64,000 nucleotides of DNA from Ruegeria halocynthiae (GTDB lineage: Bacteria; Pseudomonadota; Alphaproteobacteria; Rhodobacterales; Rhodobacteraceae). Each line of letters starts with the position of its first letter. Within the stretch, counting starts at the first letter, position 1. Position numbers and translations under genes: made by a program. The DNA lies in NCBI RefSeq assembly GCF_900106805.1, contig NZ_FNNP01000001.1:682001-746000 (forward strand), read 5' to 3'. The notes beneath the pieces are model-generated. The model saw nothing but the letters and a program-made list of their open reading frames with translations, was not told where the DNA came from and did no database searches. This document shows, one piece after another, positions 42,256-51,725 of this stretch.

Positions 42256-43262
42256 ATCACTTTTCCTTTGAACAGGCCCGTCGGCTTGAACAGCAGTACG
42301 ATCAGCAAGATGGCAAAGCTGACTGCGAATTTGTAATCGGTGGACAGGAACTGAACCAATCCGGATGGCTCAAGATTTTCGGGTGCCAGATAGGTCAGCA
42401 CCTTTTTCCATGCATAGGTGATGGTCACCTCGGAAAACGCGATGATGAACCCACCCGCGATCGCGCCCAGCGGATTGCCCAATCCGCCAACGATGGCCGA
42501 GGCGAAAATTGGTAGCAGCAGCTGAAAATAGACGAAGGGCTTGAAGCTCTTGTCGAGGCCGTAAAGAACGCCCGCCGTGGTCGCCAGCGCGGCGACGATG
42601 ATCCAAGTGATCATCACAACACGTTCGGGATTGATGCCGGACAGCAGCGCCAGATCTTCATTATCCGAATAGGCGCGCATCGACTTGCCAGTGCGGGTCT
42701 TGTTGAGGAACCAGAACAGTGCGGCCACGGCAATCACAGCAACCACGACCGTAATCACTTGCGAGGTCCGGATGGCCAGTCCCTCGCTTAGGCCCGACCA
42801 GGCCTTGAAGTCCCGCGCTTTGATCAGGAACCGCGCACCGTCCGAGAACCTTTGATCATCCGGTCCGATGATGAACCGTACGAGGCCGTTCATGATGAAC
42901 ATCACGCCCATCGATACGATCACAAGAATCACCGGTTTTGCCTTTTGCTCTCGATAAAAGCGATAGACCAGCCGGTCGGTGACCAGCACCAGAACGATAC
43001 AGCCCAGAATGGCAAAGGGCAGGGCGAGCAATGCGGTCGGCAAAGGTCCTAAACTGACCCCGGCGGCCTGCAAAGCCCACGTGACCATAACGGCGATCAT
43101 CGCGCCAAAGGCCATCGTGTCACCATGGGCAAAGTTCGAGAACCGCAGAATGCCATAGATCAATGTCACACCCAACGCGCCCAACGCCAACTGGCTGCCA
43201 TAGGCGATTGCGGGAACAAGGACGAAGTTGGAGAGCGCCACAAGGGCGTTGAGGAAGTCCAT
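42252..43262 (-). CDS. livH: Branched-chain amino-acid ABC transporter permease LivH
   Basis: The 336-residue product is the LivH-type permease with about eight membrane helices. Typical segments are GSQLALGALGVTLIYGILRFSNFAHGDTMAFGA near the N-terminus and LGNPLGAIAGGFIIAFSEV near the C-terminus. The start MDFLNALVAL at 43262 is also the last base of the preceding gene's stop (TAATG overlap), so its translation is probably coupled to that small periplasmic gene. Substrate range cannot be given from sequence. Confidence 0.93.
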   Translation of the reverse strand: MDFLNALVALSNFVLVPAIAYGSQLALGALGVTLIYGILRFSNFAHGDTMAFGAMIAVMVTWALQAAGVSLGPLPTALLALPFAILGCIVLVLVTDRLVYRFYREQKAKPVILVIVSMGVMFIMNGLVRFIIGPDDQRFSDGARFLIKARDFKAWSGLSEGLAIRTSQVITVVVAVIAVAALFWFLNKTRTGKSMRAYSDNEDLALLSGINPERVVMITWIIVAALATTAGVLYGLDKSFKPFVYFQLLLPIFASAIVGGLGNPLGAIAGGFIIAFSEVTITYAWKKVLTYLAPENLEPSGLVQFLSTDYKFAVSFAILLIVLLFKPTGLFKGKVI

Positions 43263-43684
43263 TAAAACTCCTGCTCGCATTTGCCAGAGAATGCGCGTCG
43301 TCCGTTGTTAGCTTTCGTATAGTCGGCATAACGCAGCGGTTGGGTCAGCAATGTTACCGTTAGTTCGGTGGTCGAAGTCTTTGTCACATACATATACTCG
43401 TGTTTACCGCCTTCGATCCGGGACGCCGTCAGCAAGTCGTTTTGTGAAGTGGCTGTCCATTCTTGCCCATCGGACAAGCGAATTTTGGAAGTGATTTCAC
43501 CGGCCTTGGCAATCCGATCGACTGAAAAGTCACCAAAGTTACTTTCTATGCGCTCGGGCGGGGTGCCTAACAGCACAAGCATGAGCTCCCCACCCTCACA
43601 GTTTTGCACGTCTGCGCAGGTCTCTTGCAGGACGCAAGGCGCCGCCCAAGCTGTGCTGCACATTGAGGCAAATGCGATCGTCAT
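43262..43684 (-). CDS. Periplasmic hypothetical protein embedded in the liv operon
   Basis: Not recognised. The 140-residue product has a short signal peptide (MTIAFASMCSTAWA, probable cleavage before APC) and four further cysteines in its mature part (PCVLQETCADVQNC close together and GKCEQEF at the end), so disulfides are likely. The rest is polar beta-strand-like sequence. GAGGTGAG precedes the ATG. It lies 13 nt after the livF stop and overlaps livH, so it is co-transcribed and probably coupled. A link to the transporter, such as in the periplasmic phase, is inference. Confidence 0.7.
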   Translation of the reverse strand: MTIAFASMCSTAWAAPCVLQETCADVQNCEGGELMLVLLGTPPERIESNFGDFSVDRIAKAGEITSKIRLSDGQEWTATSQNDLLTASRIEGGKHEYMYVTKTSTTELTVTLLTQPLRYADYTKANNGRRAFSGKCEQEF

Positions 43685-43697
43685 TGCAGATCTCACC

Positions 43698-44528
43698 TCA
43701 CCCTCCCAAGAAACTCTTACGCACTTCGGGATCAGCCAGCAGTTCCTTGCCCGTGCCCGTATAGGCATTTCGCCCCTGAACCAGCACATATCCCTTATCC
43801 GCAATCTCCAGCGCTTGCCGCGCGTTCTGCTCGACCATCAGGATCGGAAGGCCGGTGCGCGACACCTCAATGATCCGGTCGAACAACTCATCCATCACGA
43901 TGGGCGAGACACCGGCGGTCGGTTCATCCAGCATCAGCACCTTGGGCTGAGTCATTAGCGCGCGGCCCACGGCGACTTGTTGGCGCTGACCGCCCGACAA
44001 TTCTCCCGCAGCCTGATTGCGCTTGTCGCGTAGGATGGGGAAAAGGTCATAGACCTGCTCCATCGTGTCCGAAAAATCGTCTCGACGGATGAAGGCCCCC
44101 ATCTCTAGGTTCTCTTCTACGGTCATCGAGGTGAAGATGTTCGATGTCTGCGGCACAAATCCCATGCCACGCACCACGCGGTCTTGCGGGCTGAGGTTGG
44201 TGATGTCCTCACCATCCAACCGCACGGAACCGGCGCGCACATCCAGCATCCCGAACACGGCCTTCATCGCGGTCGATTTGCCCGCGCCGTTAGGGCCAAC
44301 AATCACTGCAATTTCACCCTTGTCGACAGCGATGGTGCAGTCGTGCAGGATATCGGGCCCTTTGCCATAGCCACCGGTCATCGTGTCGCCGATCAGAAAC
44401 GGCCCGCCCTCGACCTTGTGGGTCTCACCGCTTTTTCGATGGGCCGGCGTCATGGAACCGACCCCATGTGTATTGGTGATCGAAGCATCCTTGTTGCCGT
44501 GGTCGTCCTGGTAGGGGTTGTCGCTCAT
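43698..44528 (-). CDS. livF: Branched-chain amino-acid ABC transporter ATPase LivF
   Basis: One of two ATPases driving the liv importer. The 276-residue product has Walker A VGPNGAGKSTAMK (residues 78-85 region), the signature LSGGQRQQVAVGRAL, Walker B VLMLDEPTAGVSP and LMVEQNARQAL (His replaced by Gln, as usual in LivF). It carries about 40 extra residues at the N-terminus, polar and without predicted structure, compared with E. coli LivF. An internal ATG at residue 26 is possible. The ATG overlaps the livG stop (ATGA). Confidence 0.93.
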   Translation of the reverse strand: MSDNPYQDDHGNKDASITNTHGVGSMTPAHRKSGETHKVEGGPFLIGDTMTGGYGKGPDILHDCTIAVDKGEIAVIVGPNGAGKSTAMKAVFGMLDVRAGSVRLDGEDITNLSPQDRVVRGMGFVPQTSNIFTSMTVEENLEMGAFIRRDDFSDTMEQVYDLFPILRDKRNQAAGELSGGQRQQVAVGRALMTQPKVLMLDEPTAGVSPIVMDELFDRIIEVSRTGLPILMVEQNARQALEIADKGYVLVQGRNAYTGTGKELLADPEVRKSFLGG

Positions 44529-45313
44529 GCGCCCGCCTCCAGTTTGTCTTTGTTCTTCAGACCAGTGCCCAAATAGGCCTCGATCACGTGCTCATTGGCT
44601 TTGATCTCGTCCAGAGTGCCTTCGGCCAGAACCTTACCTTCGGCCATGCAGATAACCGGGTCACAGATCTTGCCGATGAAATCCATGTCGTGTTCGATGA
44701 CGACGAAAGTATATCCACGCTCTTTGTTCAGGCGCAGGATCGTGTCGGCGATGGTCATCAGCAGTGTACGGTTTACGCCCGCGCCCACCTCGTCCAGAAA
44801 CACGATCTTGGCGTCGACCATCATGGTTCGGCCCAGTTCCAGCAGTTTCTTCTGCCCGCCCGAGACTTGGCCAGCCTTGTGATCTGCCAGATGTTCGATT
44901 GTCAGGAATTCCAACACCTCATCGGCCTTGGCCCTCAGCGCGCGCTCCTCGTCTGCGATACGTTTGCGCCCGAACCAAGTGTTCCAGAGCGATTCACCCG
45001 ATTGCGTGCCGGGCACCATCATCAGATTTTCGCGGCAGGACATCGACGAGAACTCATGCGCGATCTGAAAAGTGCGCAGCAAACCTTTGTGAAACAGCTC
45101 GTGCGGGGGCAGGCCGGTGATATCCTCACCATCCATGAAGACACGGCCAGAGGTTGGCGGAAGTACACCCGCGATCACATTGAACAGAGTGGTCTTTCCG
45201 GCCCCGTTCGGACCGATCAGGCCGGTGATGGACCCGTTTTGGATTTCCAGCGATGCCCCGTCCACCGCATGAAACCCGCCGAAATGCTTGTGCACGTCTT
45301 CGACGACGATCAT
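44525..45313 (-). CDS. livG: Branched-chain amino-acid ABC transporter ATPase LivG
   Basis: The 262-residue product is the second liv ATPase. Motifs: Walker A GLIGPNGAGKTTLFNVI, signature QVSGGQKKLLELGRTM, Walker B IVFLDEVGAGVN and the switch histidine VVIEHDMDFI. The ATG at 45313 (MIVVEDVHKHFGGF) follows AAGGGGAAAAG; a longer frame to 45385 adds a polar stretch typical of spacer sequence and was rejected. Starts 129 nt after the livK stop; an intercistronic hairpin lies in between. Confidence 0.93.
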   Translation of the reverse strand: MIVVEDVHKHFGGFHAVDGASLEIQNGSITGLIGPNGAGKTTLFNVIAGVLPPTSGRVFMDGEDITGLPPHELFHKGLLRTFQIAHEFSSMSCRENLMMVPGTQSGESLWNTWFGRKRIADEERALRAKADEVLEFLTIEHLADHKAGQVSGGQKKLLELGRTMMVDAKIVFLDEVGAGVNRTLLMTIADTILRLNKERGYTFVVIEHDMDFIGKICDPVICMAEGKVLAEGTLDEIKANEHVIEAYLGTGLKNKDKLEAGA

Positions 45314-45390
45314 CTTTTCCCCTTGCCGCCCTGTTCGGCGTTCTTGTTGCCCTGTCCCATTAGAATGGGTGCGGCCTTTTGTCATTGAAA

Positions 45391-45415
45391 CAGCCCGGAC
45401 ACAAGGCCCGGGCTG
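45391..45415 (-). terminator. Intercistronic hairpin between livK and livG
   Basis: Perfect eight-base stem CAGCCCGG / CCGGGCTG with a 9-nt loop. No strong T tract. Such a hairpin often stops part of the transcripts or stabilises the upstream mRNA, giving more binding protein than transporter. Confidence 0.55.
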
Positions 45416-45442
45416 CTTGATTTTATGACTGTTAAGTCCGGA

Positions 45443-46624
45443 TCAACGGAAGTTTACGGTCTTGTTCTCGCCGTCGGTCACTTCGATCTCGCGATAGGAA
45501 CCCGCGCTTTCACCAGGTCCGATCAGTTCAACGCCCGATGCGCCGACATAGTCGATTTCCTGACCCGCAGCCAACAGTTCCAGACCCTTGGCCAGCTCAC
45601 CGGGATAGATTTTCTCACCCGGGGCGTTGGCAACGTCCATGATCTTTGCGCCGTACTCAGCCGGAGCGGTCGAGCCTGCGGCTTGCATGGCCAGCATGAA
45701 CAGCGCTGCAGCATCATACGATTCAGGCGAATAGGGCGACGAACCGTCGTATCCGGCAGCTTCGGCCATGGCAAAGTACTTTTCAGCACCTTCGCCACCC
45801 GAACCGGCGATCTGACCGAACGAGCCGTTCAGGTCGGGGCCGACATTGGAAGGCAGCGAGTCACCGATCATGCCACCGGGCAGACCGAAAGTGTCAAATG
45901 CACCACTGTCCAGCGCTGACTGAATGATGCCTAGACCACCCTGATCCAGATAGCCCGCAACAACCAGGATATCGCCACCGGCCGAAGCCAGCGCGCCAAC
46001 TTCAGCCGAATAGTCGGCCTTGCCGTCCTCATGCGCGGCAACGATGGTGACTTCGCCACCGGCTGCCTCGAACGAAGACTGGATCGCGTCTGCCAAGCCC
46101 TTGCCGTAGTCGTTGTTTGTGTAGGTCAGCGCAATCGAACTGATGCCTCGGTCTTTTAGGATATCGGCCATTACCTGACCTTCACGCGCATCCGACGGAG
46201 CGGTGCGGAAGAACAGGCCATTATCTTCCATGGTCGATAGCCCCGGCGAGGTAGCCGAAGGAGAGATCATAACCATGCCATTCGGGATCGCCACGTTCTG
46301 CAGGATCGCGCCAGTCACGCCCGAGCAGTCGCCACCGATGATGCCTGAAACGCCGTCCGCAATCATGCGTTCGCCGTTCGAAGTGGCCAGACCGTTGTCG
46401 ATGCAGCCGGTGTCAGCGCGCGATCCGGTGACGGTTGCGCCATCCAGCAACTTGCCGGATTCGGTAACTTCGGCCATTGCCATCTCGGCGCCCGAGCCCA
46501 TTGCCGGTGCCAGTGATTCAATTGGGCCAGTAAAGCCGAACAGAACACCCAGCTTGACATCGTCGGCCATTGCGGTGCCCGCCAGCAAAGCGGTTGCTGC
46601 GGTCGCGGTAAGCAGCTTTTTCAT
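45443..46624 (-). CDS. livK: Branched-chain amino-acid ABC transporter substrate-binding protein LivK
   Basis: Periplasmic receptor for the liv importer. The 393-residue product has a signal peptide (MKKLLTATAATALLAGTAMA) and the two-lobed receptor fold of family PF13458: VKLGVLFGFTGPIESLAP, DGVSGIIGGDCSGVTGA, VMISPSATSPGLSTM, and YTNNDYGKGLAD. First gene of the operon, on the minus strand. Its ligand (Leu/Ile/Val, amide or other amino acid) cannot be fixed. Confidence 0.92.
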   Translation of the reverse strand: MKKLLTATAATALLAGTAMADDVKLGVLFGFTGPIESLAPAMGSGAEMAMAEVTESGKLLDGATVTGSRADTGCIDNGLATSNGERMIADGVSGIIGGDCSGVTGAILQNVAIPNGMVMISPSATSPGLSTMEDNGLFFRTAPSDAREGQVMADILKDRGISSIALTYTNNDYGKGLADAIQSSFEAAGGEVTIVAAHEDGKADYSAEVGALASAGGDILVVAGYLDQGGLGIIQSALDSGAFDTFGLPGGMIGDSLPSNVGPDLNGSFGQIAGSGGEGAEKYFAMAEAAGYDGSSPYSPESYDAAALFMLAMQAAGSTAPAEYGAKIMDVANAPGEKIYPGELAKGLELLAAGQEIDYVGASGVELIGPGESAGSYREIEVTDGENKTVNFR

Positions 46625-46792
46625 TAGGTTACTCCCTATTATTGTATGAACGTCGTCGTTCTGGGCATGACCCTAGGCAAGCTGTTCGAAAAAGAAAAGT
46701 CCTAACAAAAAGTGCTTTTGTGCGCAGTGGTTCTATCTGATTTGATAGGATTGCCACGACGGTGCTGGGCAGCAAGCGCGGAGCGAAAAGAA

Positions 46793-47890
46793 ATGATCAG
46801 AGTTTTTGTGATTCTCATCCTGTCCTGCTTACCAATTGCCGGTGGGGCTGAAGTTCTGGAAACTTCGGCAGGGCCGGTTCAGGTCACGCCGATGGTCGAG
46901 GGCCTGGATACTCCCTGGGCCGTGGGTATTCTTCCAAGTGGAAATTTTGTCGTGACTGAGCGAGACGGCGCGCTTTTGTCCATCGACGGCAAGGATGTAA
47001 AGCGGGTCAAGGGTGTGCCGAAAGTGGCAGCCGACGGGCAGGGTGGTCTGCTTGATGTCACCATCGCGCGGGATTTCAATCAATCCCGTGAGCTCTTTTT
47101 GACTTTCGCCAAGCCGCAGCGGGGCGGCGCGGGCACGGCTGTTGCCGTCGCGCGTCTGTCAGAGGGCGGAGATCGCCTGACCAACCTGCGCGTACTGTTC
47201 GAGGCCGTCCCCGGCGGGTCGGCGGGGCGGCATTTTGGCTCTCGGGTTGTCGAGGCTGGTGATGGTACCTTGTTTGTCACCATTGGTGATCGGGGCGATC
47301 GACCGGCTGCGCAAGATCGGTCAAATCACATGGGAACGGTTATCCGGATCAACCGCGATGGCTCGATACCTCCTGACAATCCGTTTGTTGGCGATACTGG
47401 TTTCCGTCCCGAAATCTGGTCCTTTGGCCATAGAAACCCGCAAGGGGCGGATCTGGATCAGCAAGGACGACTGTGGGTGTCGGAACATGGGGCCAAAGGC
47501 GGTGATGAGGTCAACCTGATCCGCCCTGGTGCCAATTACGGCTGGCCGGTGATTTCTTTTGGTGTGCATTATTCGGGTCAGAAGATTGGCGAAGGCACAT
47601 CGAAACCGGGGATGGAGCAGCCTATGCACTATTGGGACCCATCCATCGCGCCTTCTGGATTGATGGTCTATTCGGGCAAGCTTTGGCCAGAATGGAAGGG
47701 TGATCTGTTCGTGGGTTCATTGAAGTTTGACTATATCGCGCGGCTGTCAGGAAAGGCGTTGCGCGAGGTTGAGCAAATCAAAGGCCCTGAGACCGAACGC
47801 ATTCGCGACATTGTCGAAGGGCCTGATGGATCGATCTGGTTTATCTCGGTTGGGATGGGGGCAGTTTACAAGATGACGCCTGCGACGTAA
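46793..47890 (+). CDS. PQQ-dependent aldose sugar dehydrogenase (YliI/soluble GDH family)
   Basis: The 365-residue product has a signal peptide (MIRVFVILILSCLPIAGG) and a six-bladed beta-propeller fold of the soluble PQQ glucose/aldose dehydrogenase family. Family motifs: GLDTPWAVGILPSGNFVVTERDG, GGSAGRHFGSRVV (catalytic-type His), FGHRNPQGADLD, SEHGAKGGDEVNLI and APSGLMVYSG. The enzyme oxidises sugars in the periplasm and passes electrons to a quinone or cytochrome acceptor. No pqq synthesis genes are in this window, so the cofactor would come from elsewhere or the enzyme stays as apo-protein. Confidence 0.9.
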   Translation: MIRVFVILILSCLPIAGGAEVLETSAGPVQVTPMVEGLDTPWAVGILPSGNFVVTERDGALLSIDGKDVKRVKGVPKVAADGQGGLLDVTIARDFNQSRELFLTFAKPQRGGAGTAVAVARLSEGGDRLTNLRVLFEAVPGGSAGRHFGSRVVEAGDGTLFVTIGDRGDRPAAQDRSNHMGTVIRINRDGSIPPDNPFVGDTGFRPEIWSFGHRNPQGADLDQQGRLWVSEHGAKGGDEVNLIRPGANYGWPVISFGVHYSGQKIGEGTSKPGMEQPMHYWDPSIAPSGLMVYSGKLWPEWKGDLFVGSLKFDYIARLSGKALREVEQIKGPETERIRDIVEGPDGSIWFISVGMGAVYKMTPAT

Positions 47891-47922
47891 CACAGACATT
47901 TCGCCACCTATCGAAAATTTCC

Positions 47923-48330
47923 ATGACTCGAATTCTAACTTTTGTTGCCGTGCTTCTGTGCGCAATGCCGGTTCTTGCCCAAGAGTTTTCATCCTATGAA
48001 GAATATCAGAACTTCTTAGACAAGAAGATGAAGAACCGTGAGTTCTCTACTGTAATCAGAGATTTGGGCGGAGCGGATGAATACACTGAACATCAGTTGG
48101 ACCGCGCCCAAGCCCAGCTTCGTGATGTAGTTCCGTTTTATCTGACGGACACCGGAATTATCAAGCGGGTTGAGTTGGAGAACGGTTTCTCGCAGGAACT
48201 GCGGGGCTACTGGAATGACAAGAATAGTTACATCTATTTTTATGCTCTGCTACACGAACGCGACTATGATTTCGTGGTTGTGCAATTTTATATTAACACC
48301 AGTCCTGAAGAACTTTTTACAAGGTTCTGA
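47923..48330 (+). CDS. Secreted hypothetical protein, 135 aa
   Basis: Not recognised. It has a signal peptide (MTRILTFVAVLLCAMPVLAQ, cleavage after LAQ or LA). The mature part is acidic and aromatic with two predicted alpha/beta segments (SSYEEYQNFLDKKMKNREFSTVIRDLGG, ELRGYWNDKNSYIYFYALLHERDYDFVVVQFYIN) and no cysteine. It follows the sugar dehydrogenase by 32 nt on the same strand and may be co-transcribed. Its stop is 2 nt from the convergent GlxA-type regulator. Confidence 0.72.
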   Translation: MTRILTFVAVLLCAMPVLAQEFSSYEEYQNFLDKKMKNREFSTVIRDLGGADEYTEHQLDRAQAQLRDVVPFYLTDTGIIKRVELENGFSQELRGYWNDKNSYIYFYALLHERDYDFVVVQFYINTSPEELFTRF

Positions 48331-48332
48331 CG

Positions 48333-49337
48333 TTATACCGACAGCCGCCCGCTCTGCGCTCCGCGCTCGCGATAGGGCGTTGTGTTGTAATGCGCCCGAT
48401 AGCATTTTGAGAAATGCGAAGGGCTGGCAAAGCCACATGCAAGCGCCACGTTGATGACACTCATATCGGTTTGCATCAGCAGATTGCGCGCTTTGTGTAG
48501 ACGCAGCTCCATATAGTATCGCTTGGGCGATCGGCTGAGATAGCGGCGGAACAGGCGCTCAAGCTGGCGCGTGGACATGCCAACGTCCTTGGCCAGAATA
48601 GAAGGCGAGATCGGCTCTTCTATGTTCTTTTCCATCATCAGAATGACCTGGCTGAGCTTGGGATGACGGACGCCGATCCGTGTCGGGGTCGACAGGCGCT
48701 GCGTATCCTGATCGGTGCGAATTGAGGAATAGATCATCTGATCCGCAACCGCGTTGGCGAGGTCTTCGCCGTAATCTTCGGCTATGATCTTGAGCATCAG
48801 GTCTATGGAAGACGTTCCGCCCGCTGTCGTCATCCGGTTTCCATCGACCTGAAACACCGATTTGGTCAGTTCGACCGTGTCGAACTCTTCAGAGAAACTG
48901 TCCGAGTTTTCCCAATGAATCGTTGCGCGCTTGCCCTCTAACAACCCGGCCTTTGCCAACGTATAGGCAGCAGTGCATAGCCCGCCAATTTTCAGCCCTT
49001 TGCGTGCCTCGCGGCGCACCCAATTTAAGATGCGCTTGGTGGTCGCCGCCTGTACATCAACGCCGCCGCAGATCAGGATGACTTCATCACGCTGCAACTC
49101 GGAAAGGTCGGCATCCAGCTTGAAGGTGGTTCCGGCTGAACAACTAACGGTTTCGCCGCCTTCACCCGACAGCGTCCAAGTATAGAGCTCACGGTTGGCC
49201 ATCCGGTTCGCGATGCGCAGGCTGTCCAAAGCCGAAGCGAAAGACAGCAGAGAAAACTTATCGAGAAGCACAAATACAAAGTTATGCGGCTTGCTCGTGC
49301 TATTATCCACAGTGACAACTTGGCGTTGCTCTTGCAT
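48333..49337 (-). CDS. GlxA-family AraC-type transcriptional regulator
   Basis: The 334-residue product has a DJ-1/PfpI-like sensor domain (KPHNFVFVLLDKFSLLSFASALDSLRIAN, GLKIGGLCTAAYTLAKAGLLEG, the pattern Gly-Leu-Cys-Thr) followed by an AraC helix-turn-helix at the C-terminus (SILAKDVGMSTRQLERLFRRYLSRSP and VNVALACGFASPSHFSKCYRAHY). Members of this family, such as GbdR, sense choline/betaine or related metabolites and activate catabolic genes. The ligand and targets here are unknown. AAGGACAG precedes the ATG at 49337. It is divergent from the DAHP synthase gene. Confidence 0.9.
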   Translation of the reverse strand: MQEQRQVVTVDNSTSKPHNFVFVLLDKFSLLSFASALDSLRIANRMANRELYTWTLSGEGGETVSCSAGTTFKLDADLSELQRDEVILICGGVDVQAATTKRILNWVRREARKGLKIGGLCTAAYTLAKAGLLEGKRATIHWENSDSFSEEFDTVELTKSVFQVDGNRMTTAGGTSSIDLMLKIIAEDYGEDLANAVADQMIYSSIRTDQDTQRLSTPTRIGVRHPKLSQVILMMEKNIEEPISPSILAKDVGMSTRQLERLFRRYLSRSPKRYYMELRLHKARNLLMQTDMSVINVALACGFASPSHFSKCYRAHYNTTPYRERGAQSGRLSV

Positions 49338-49505
49338 GGCGAACTGTCCTTGATTCGGCGCACGCCGGATTTCTACGGCGGCGGGTATGCTAGTCAACAT
49401 GCTCAAAGCTTGTTTGCGGCGTCAAGGGGCGCAAATGGGATATGGCCTCTCATCTAAGCATTTTGTATAGAGACCTCCTGAAATACCTCAGCGGAGATAT
49501 GAGCT

Positions 49506-50876
49506 ATGACCGAATGGCAAAAAACGAACTGGCGCAACAAGCCACGGGTTCAGATGCCAGATTATACCGACGAGGCCGCACTGGCCAAAGTCGAGGCGCA
49601 GCTGTCGCAGTATCCCCCGCTGGTTTTTGCGGGAGAAGCGCGCCGCCTTAAGCAACATCTGGGGGCCGCCGGTCGTGGCGAAGCGTTCCTGTTGCAAGGT
49701 GGTGACTGTGCCGAAAGCTTTGAACAATTCAGCGCGGATGCGATCCGCGACACGTTCAAAGTGATGCTTCAGATGGCAATGGTTCTGACCTATGGCGCAA
49801 AGGTGCCTGTGGTTAAAGTCGGCCGTATGGCTGGCCAATTTGCCAAGCCACGCAGTGCGCCTACTGAAATGGTGGATGGCGTAGAGCTGCCCAGCTACCG
49901 TGGCGATATCATCAACGAGCTGGCCTTCACGCCTGAGTCGCGCATCCCGAACCCCAACAAAATGCTGCAGGCCTACACCCAGGCGGCAGCAACGCTGAAC
50001 CTGCTGCGTGCGTTTTCGACCGGTGGTTTCGCGGACATGAGCCACGTACATTCCTGGACGCTGGGCTTTGCTGATGGGCAGGATGTTCAGAAGTATTCGG
50101 AAATTGCTGACCGTATCCAGGATTCCATTGATTTCATGGGCGCCGCAGGAATTACGGCAGATACCACCCACGAATTCTCGTCGGTTGAATTCTATACCAG
50201 CCACGAAGGCCTGCTGCTTGAGTACGAAGAGGCGTTGACCCGTCTTGATTCGACCTCGGGCAATTGGTTGGCGGGATCCGGTCACATGATCTGGATCGGC
50301 GATCGCACCCGCCAGCCCGATGGCGCGCATGTCGAGTTCTGCCGCGGCGTCCTGAACCCGATCGGCTTAAAGTGCGGACCGACAACGACGGCAGAGGACC
50401 TTAAGGTTCTGATGGCCAAGCTGAACCCGGAAAACGAAGAGGGGCGTCTTACACTGATCGCCCGGTTCGGTGCGGGCAACGCGGGTGAACATCTGCCGCG
50501 TTTGGTCAAAGCCGTTAAAGAAGAGGGCGCAAAGGTCACTTGGGTTTGTGATCCGATGCACGGCAACACGATCAAGTCGGCGACAGGTTACAAGACCCGG
50601 CCGTTCGATTCTGTTCTGCGCGAAGTTCGCGACTTCTTCGGCGTACATCAGGCCGAGGGCACGATCCCCGGCGGTGTACATTTCGAGATGACCGGACTGG
50701 ATGTCACCGAATGCACGGGCGGTGTCCGCGCCGTCACCGAAGAGGACCTCTCGGATCGCTATCACACCGCTTGCGATCCGCGTCTGAACGCGTCGCAATC
50801 ACTGGAACTGGCCTTCCTTGTTGCGGAAGAATTGACCAACCTGCGCCGCGACCGGATCAAGCGCGCCGCGAGTTAA
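49506..50876 (+). CDS. Class II DAHP synthase (3-deoxy-7-phosphoheptulonate synthase)
   Basis: First enzyme of the shikimate pathway: joins phosphoenolpyruvate and erythrose-4-phosphate. The 456-residue product is the plant-like class II form with [72 protein letters not shown] and [12 protein letters not shown] (metal and substrate residues). Length fits. GCGGAGATATGAGCT precedes the ATG. Ends with a strong terminator; single-gene unit, divergent from the GlxA-type gene. Confidence 0.96.
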   Translation: MTEWQKTNWRNKPRVQMPDYTDEAALAKVEAQLSQYPPLVFAGEARRLKQHLGAAGRGEAFLLQGGDCAESFEQFSADAIRDTFKVMLQMAMVLTYGAKVPVVKVGRMAGQFAKPRSAPTEMVDGVELPSYRGDIINELAFTPESRIPNPNKMLQAYTQAAATLNLLRAFSTGGFADMSHVHSWTLGFADGQDVQKYSEIADRIQDSIDFMGAAGITADTTHEFSSVEFYTSHEGLLLEYEEALTRLDSTSGNWLAGSGHMIWIGDRTRQPDGAHVEFCRGVLNPIGLKCGPTTTAEDLKVLMAKLNPENEEGRLTLIARFGAGNAGEHLPRLVKAVKEEGAKVTWVCDPMHGNTIKSATGYKTRPFDSVLREVRDFFGVHQAEGTIPGGVHFEMTGLDVTECTGGVRAVTEEDLSDRYHTACDPRLNASQSLELAFLVAEELTNLRRDRIKRAAS

Positions 50877-50897
50877 CATCAGTAACTTCCCAAGTTG

Positions 50898-50928
50898 AAA
50901 ACGGCGGGTCGTGTGCCCGCCGTTTTTT
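50898..50928 (+). terminator. Terminator of DAHP synthase gene
   Basis: Eleven-base stem AAAACGGCGGG / CCCGCCGTTTT with a 7-nt loop, followed by TT. It can also serve the convergent PAS gene (stop at 50930). Confidence 0.92.
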
Positions 50929-50929
50929 G

Positions 50930-51601
50930 TTAATCGTCGCGTGACGAGACCAGCCGCAGATGCGGGGCGCCTTTGAACGTGCGCTGGTTCTCGGCAAAGC
51001 CTTCGACAGGCTGTGGCGCTGGGGTGGGAGGGTGCTGAATCGCAGAAACACTACGCACACGATGATCGGATACGATGAACCGGCGTGGTGTTGCACCGAT
51101 GGCGCCGTCGCTGATCATGACCCCCAGAACCCGGCTGACGTCGCCCAGATCGCTCTTTAATGGCAACAGAATCATGCGAGCCTGCAGGCTGGTCCGACCC
51201 AGCTTGCCTTTCGAAACCAAACCCAGCTCGGCAATCGCGGGTGCGGAAAAAACCTGATCCAGAAGGGTCTTGACGTCATCACGCGCGGCCGGTTCAAAAA
51301 AGGCGGTCAGCGGCATACCGCGAACTTCCATCCCTGCCAGTTTGTTCAGATGGCTCCCGGCCAGCCGATATCGGGCCAAGCCGGGCGCGATGCGTTCCAG
51401 GACAAATGTGTATTCAAGAATATTTTCAAGCCCGCGCGGGTCGATCTGCGATCGCATCGGAACCCCGTCGCCGGTCAGCAGTGCGGTCCAATAGGCCTCG
51501 GCCTGACGGATAGGAGACAGGCTTCGCCCGCTGTCAAATCGGTCCATTGTGACGATCTTTCCAAATTCTGAGCCGGAACCAGTCCCGAAAAAGGTTTTCA
51601 T
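50930..51601 (-). CDS. PAS-domain (PAS_5) protein
   Basis: The 223-residue product has one PAS_5-like sensor domain (about 25-170: SPIRQAEAYWTALLTGDGVPMRSQIDPRGLENIL, RYRLAGSHLNKLAGMEVRGMPLTAFF) and a Pro/Arg-rich tail. No kinase, receiver or cyclase domain is attached. It is probably a soluble sensor or adaptor; its ligand and partners are unknown. A CtrA box lies upstream. An inner start MDRFDSGRSL at 51547 is possible. Confidence 0.8.
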   Translation of the reverse strand: MKTFFGTGSGSEFGKIVTMDRFDSGRSLSPIRQAEAYWTALLTGDGVPMRSQIDPRGLENILEYTFVLERIAPGLARYRLAGSHLNKLAGMEVRGMPLTAFFEPAARDDVKTLLDQVFSAPAIAELGLVSKGKLGRTSLQARMILLPLKSDLGDVSRVLGVMISDGAIGATPRRFIVSDHRVRSVSAIQHPPTPAPQPVEGFAENQRTFKGAPHLRLVSSRDD

Positions 51602-51725
51602 TTCATCACCCTACCGTCAATCACTCACGATTTGTCTAAAATGCCCACTAATGGGCAAAGCTGCGATCTTCCAGCTCTTCTGGCTGTCAGATTGACATGG
51701 GTTAATACAATTTTGGAGCAATTCT

